Positions 62,969 to 64,000 of a stretch of 64,000 nucleotides of DNA are shown piece after piece. Within the stretch, counting starts at the first letter, position 1; every line of letters starts with the position of its first letter. Where the stretch lies: positions 1 through 64,000 of the forward strand of contig JAIXWX010000022.1 in the NCBI GenBank assembly GCA_027491075.1. The letters are read 5' to 3'. The notes under the pieces are model-generated. The model did not search any database and had not been told where the DNA came from. It saw only the letters and a program-made list of their open reading frames with translations. The translations under genes and the position numbers were made by a program. The stretch is from Flavobacteriales bacterium. GTDB taxonomy: Bacteria; Bacteroidota; Bacteroidia; Flavobacteriales_D; Sanyastnellaceae.

Positions 62969-63690
62969 CCCCACTTGGTATACAATTCAAAAGTCAAGTT
63001 GCGATATGCTTCAGAAAATTCTCCTTGACTTTTCTCAATCAGAAGACTCTCCATCAATGGTTCGGGCTCTGAACCCCGGGAAAACTGAACGAGCGCCCGA
63101 GAAGATTCCTTGTAGGGTCTAGTAAAAACATGACATACTTTTCTAGGAAAGAAACCAGAGGCTTGAGCAGCAAAGGACCATCGCTTCAATTCTGATGTAG
63201 GAAAAATCAATGAAATTTTACCATCTGGCAGTAATACAGAACGAGATTTTTCCATAAAAGCTTCCGCCGGCAGAGAGTCATCATGACGAGCCGCCGAACG
63301 AATGGGATTCGCTGCCCGTAGAGACTGAGTAAAATAAGGCGGATTTGATATAATATGGTCAAACTTCTCTCCTGTCGATATCTTTAAAAAATCACCCCTA
63401 TAGATCTTCAGCCTACTATGCCATAGGGAGTTTTCAAAGTTCAATTTTGCATCTTCCGCGCTGCCCTCATCCATTTCAATGGCTTCTATCAAAGCACTAT
63501 GATTCCTCTGAGCGCAGATTAGTGCAATTACACCAGTACCACTACCTACATCGAGGATATGTTTGGCAGAGCCAACATCGGCCCATGCCGCCAGCAACAC
63601 TCCATCCGTCCCTACACGCATAGCGCTTCTTGACTGATAAACGTCAAACTGCTTGAAACGAAAAGGTTTTCCGTGCAACTCTGGCAACAT
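62965..63690 (-). CDS. trmN6: tRNA1(Val) (adenine-37-N6)-methyltransferase TrmN6
   Basis: SAM-dependent methyltransferase that modifies A37 of tRNA-Val. The 241-residue protein has motif I (ILDVGSGTGVIALICAQR near 38-55) and the base-binding NPPYF (near 115), and starts with a segment common to this group (FRFKQFDVYQSRSAMRVGTDGVLL). Function is inferred from family resemblance to E. coli YfiC. It follows the PaaY-like gene by 3 nt, suggesting one operon, and overlaps the START-like gene by 4 bp at its 3' end. Confidence 0.9.
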   Translation of the reverse strand: MLPELHGKPFRFKQFDVYQSRSAMRVGTDGVLLAAWADVGSAKHILDVGSGTGVIALICAQRNHSALIEAIEMDEGSAEDAKLNFENSLWHSRLKIYRGDFLKISTGEKFDHIISNPPYFTQSLRAANPIRSAARHDDSLPAEAFMEKSRSVLLPDGKISLIFPTSELKRWSFAAQASGFFPRKVCHVFTRPYKESSRALVQFSRGSEPEPLMESLLIEKSQGEFSEAYRNLTFELYTKWG

Positions 63691-63693
63691 ATA

Positions 63694-64000
63694 TTATTTA
63701 CTCTGATTCCAAGTTTTGTAATTTACGTGTTGTTCCTTTCTATCAACAGGTATTTCTCTAAGTGGTTCACAAGGATGAAGACTTCTATAACAATCCTCAG
63801 GCAATTGCTGATAGAGTTTTGTGCCTTGCTTCTTCCATTCTAACATTTCATCAGATACTTGCTTTACAACTTTAGCGGGAGAACCAACAACTACGCTTCT
63901 CTCTGGGATGACGGTATCTGCGGGAACGAAACACAAAGATCCAATGATTGACTCCTTCCCTACTACCACATTATCCATGATCACTGCATTCATGCCCACT
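63694..64000 (-). CDS. paaY: PaaY-like hexapeptide-repeat protein (3' part, cut by window edge)
   Basis: Only the last ~102 residues are present; the 5' part lies beyond base 64000. The fragment shows hexapeptide repeats (VGMNAVIMDN, VVVGKESIIG, AKVVKQVSDE) and a tail (ELYQQL-like region, then SLHPCEPLREIPVDRKEQHV) matching the C-terminus of PaaY, a gamma-carbonic-anhydrase-type left-handed beta-helix thioesterase associated with phenylacetate breakdown. No other paa genes are visible, so the role here is inference. It is upstream of and probably co-transcribed with trmN6. Confidence 0.75.
   Translation of the reverse strand, partial: VGMNAVIMDNVVVGKESIIGSLCFVPADTVIPERSVVVGSPAKVVKQVSDEMLEWKKQGTKLYQQLPEDCYRSLHPCEPLREIPVDRKEQHVNYKTWNQSK

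Noticed and set aside
1-64000. CRISPR arrays, insertion sequences, integrases, prophage genes, rRNA
   Set aside because: No evenly spaced repeats, transposase-like ORFs, or rRNA stretches were seen on either strand.

Overview
The window is a chromosomal segment of a member of the Bacteroidota, most likely order Flavobacteriales. Four things support this: promoters of the Bacteroidota type (TTG/TTTG, about 19-21 nt, TAnnTTTG); secreted proteins ending in type IX secretion (T9SS) sorting domains; many lipoproteins; and families typical of the group (DUF5723, DUF6702, GldI-like FKBPs, LPP20-like and Lgt-dependent lipoproteins). Family or genus cannot be fixed from this sequence. I see no phage, insertion sequence, CRISPR array or rRNA operon. 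This is a dense core-genome region with short intergenic gaps and many 1-8 bp gene overlaps.

Layout. 1-10.2 kb: a TPR protein, gyrA, clpC (divergent from gyrA) and the two methylmalonyl-CoA mutase subunits mutB/mutA. 10.2-19.8 kb: csaA, a PAS/GAF/SpoIIE-type phosphatase, two GH13 alpha-amylase lipoproteins flanking prmC, and pruA (proline catabolism). 19.8-30.5 kb: algH, an M14 carboxypeptidase, an orphan RelE/ParE-like toxin gene, a DUF5723 protein, a pair of FKBP lipoproteins with nrnA, DUF6702, nth, an ATP-grasp-like protein, fabI and a YhiN-type flavoprotein. 30.5-30.7 kb: a gene-free interval holding a candidate small structured RNA (possibly a 6S-type RNA) and a 16-nt perfect palindrome. 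30.7-40.3 kb: a GlcD-like FAD oxidase, dipeptidyl peptidase IV followed by three tandem POT peptide transporters and a secreted thioredoxin-fold protein, then trxA. 40.5-50.2 kb: tRNA-Asp, lgt, a PglD/NeuD-like acyltransferase, an LPP20-like lipoprotein, an FKBP lipoprotein and a leftward operon (DUF3817, HerA-like ATPase, LOG protein, SGNH hydrolase, yaaA), then a DECD-box RNA helicase. 50.2-64 kb: an acyltransferase, two large T9SS type-B cargo proteins flanking accD and a low-molecular-weight phosphatase, ung, a T9SS-sorted lysyl-endopeptidase-like protease, tsaC, ndh, tRNA-Met, a START-like protein, trmN6 and the 3' part of a PaaY-like gene cut by the window edge.

Taken together the genes suggest an aerobic heterotroph specialised in polymers. 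Secreted or outer-membrane proteases (lysyl endopeptidase-like, M14, DPP IV) and amylases feed peptides and maltodextrins inward; peptides enter through three POT symporters, and amino acids are oxidised via PruA and the methylmalonyl-CoA route. The most notable non-coding signals are (1) at least seven genes whose -7 box lies only 4-5 nt before the start codon, predicting leaderless mRNAs, (2) the candidate small RNA at 30490-30617, (3) a perfect inverted repeat filling the promoter spacer of an amylase gene, (4) a tRNA-Met gene with the T54/A58 pair inverted, and (5) a fabI terminator embedded in the opposite gene's coding sequence. I did not find an obvious new multi-gene defence or mobile system.
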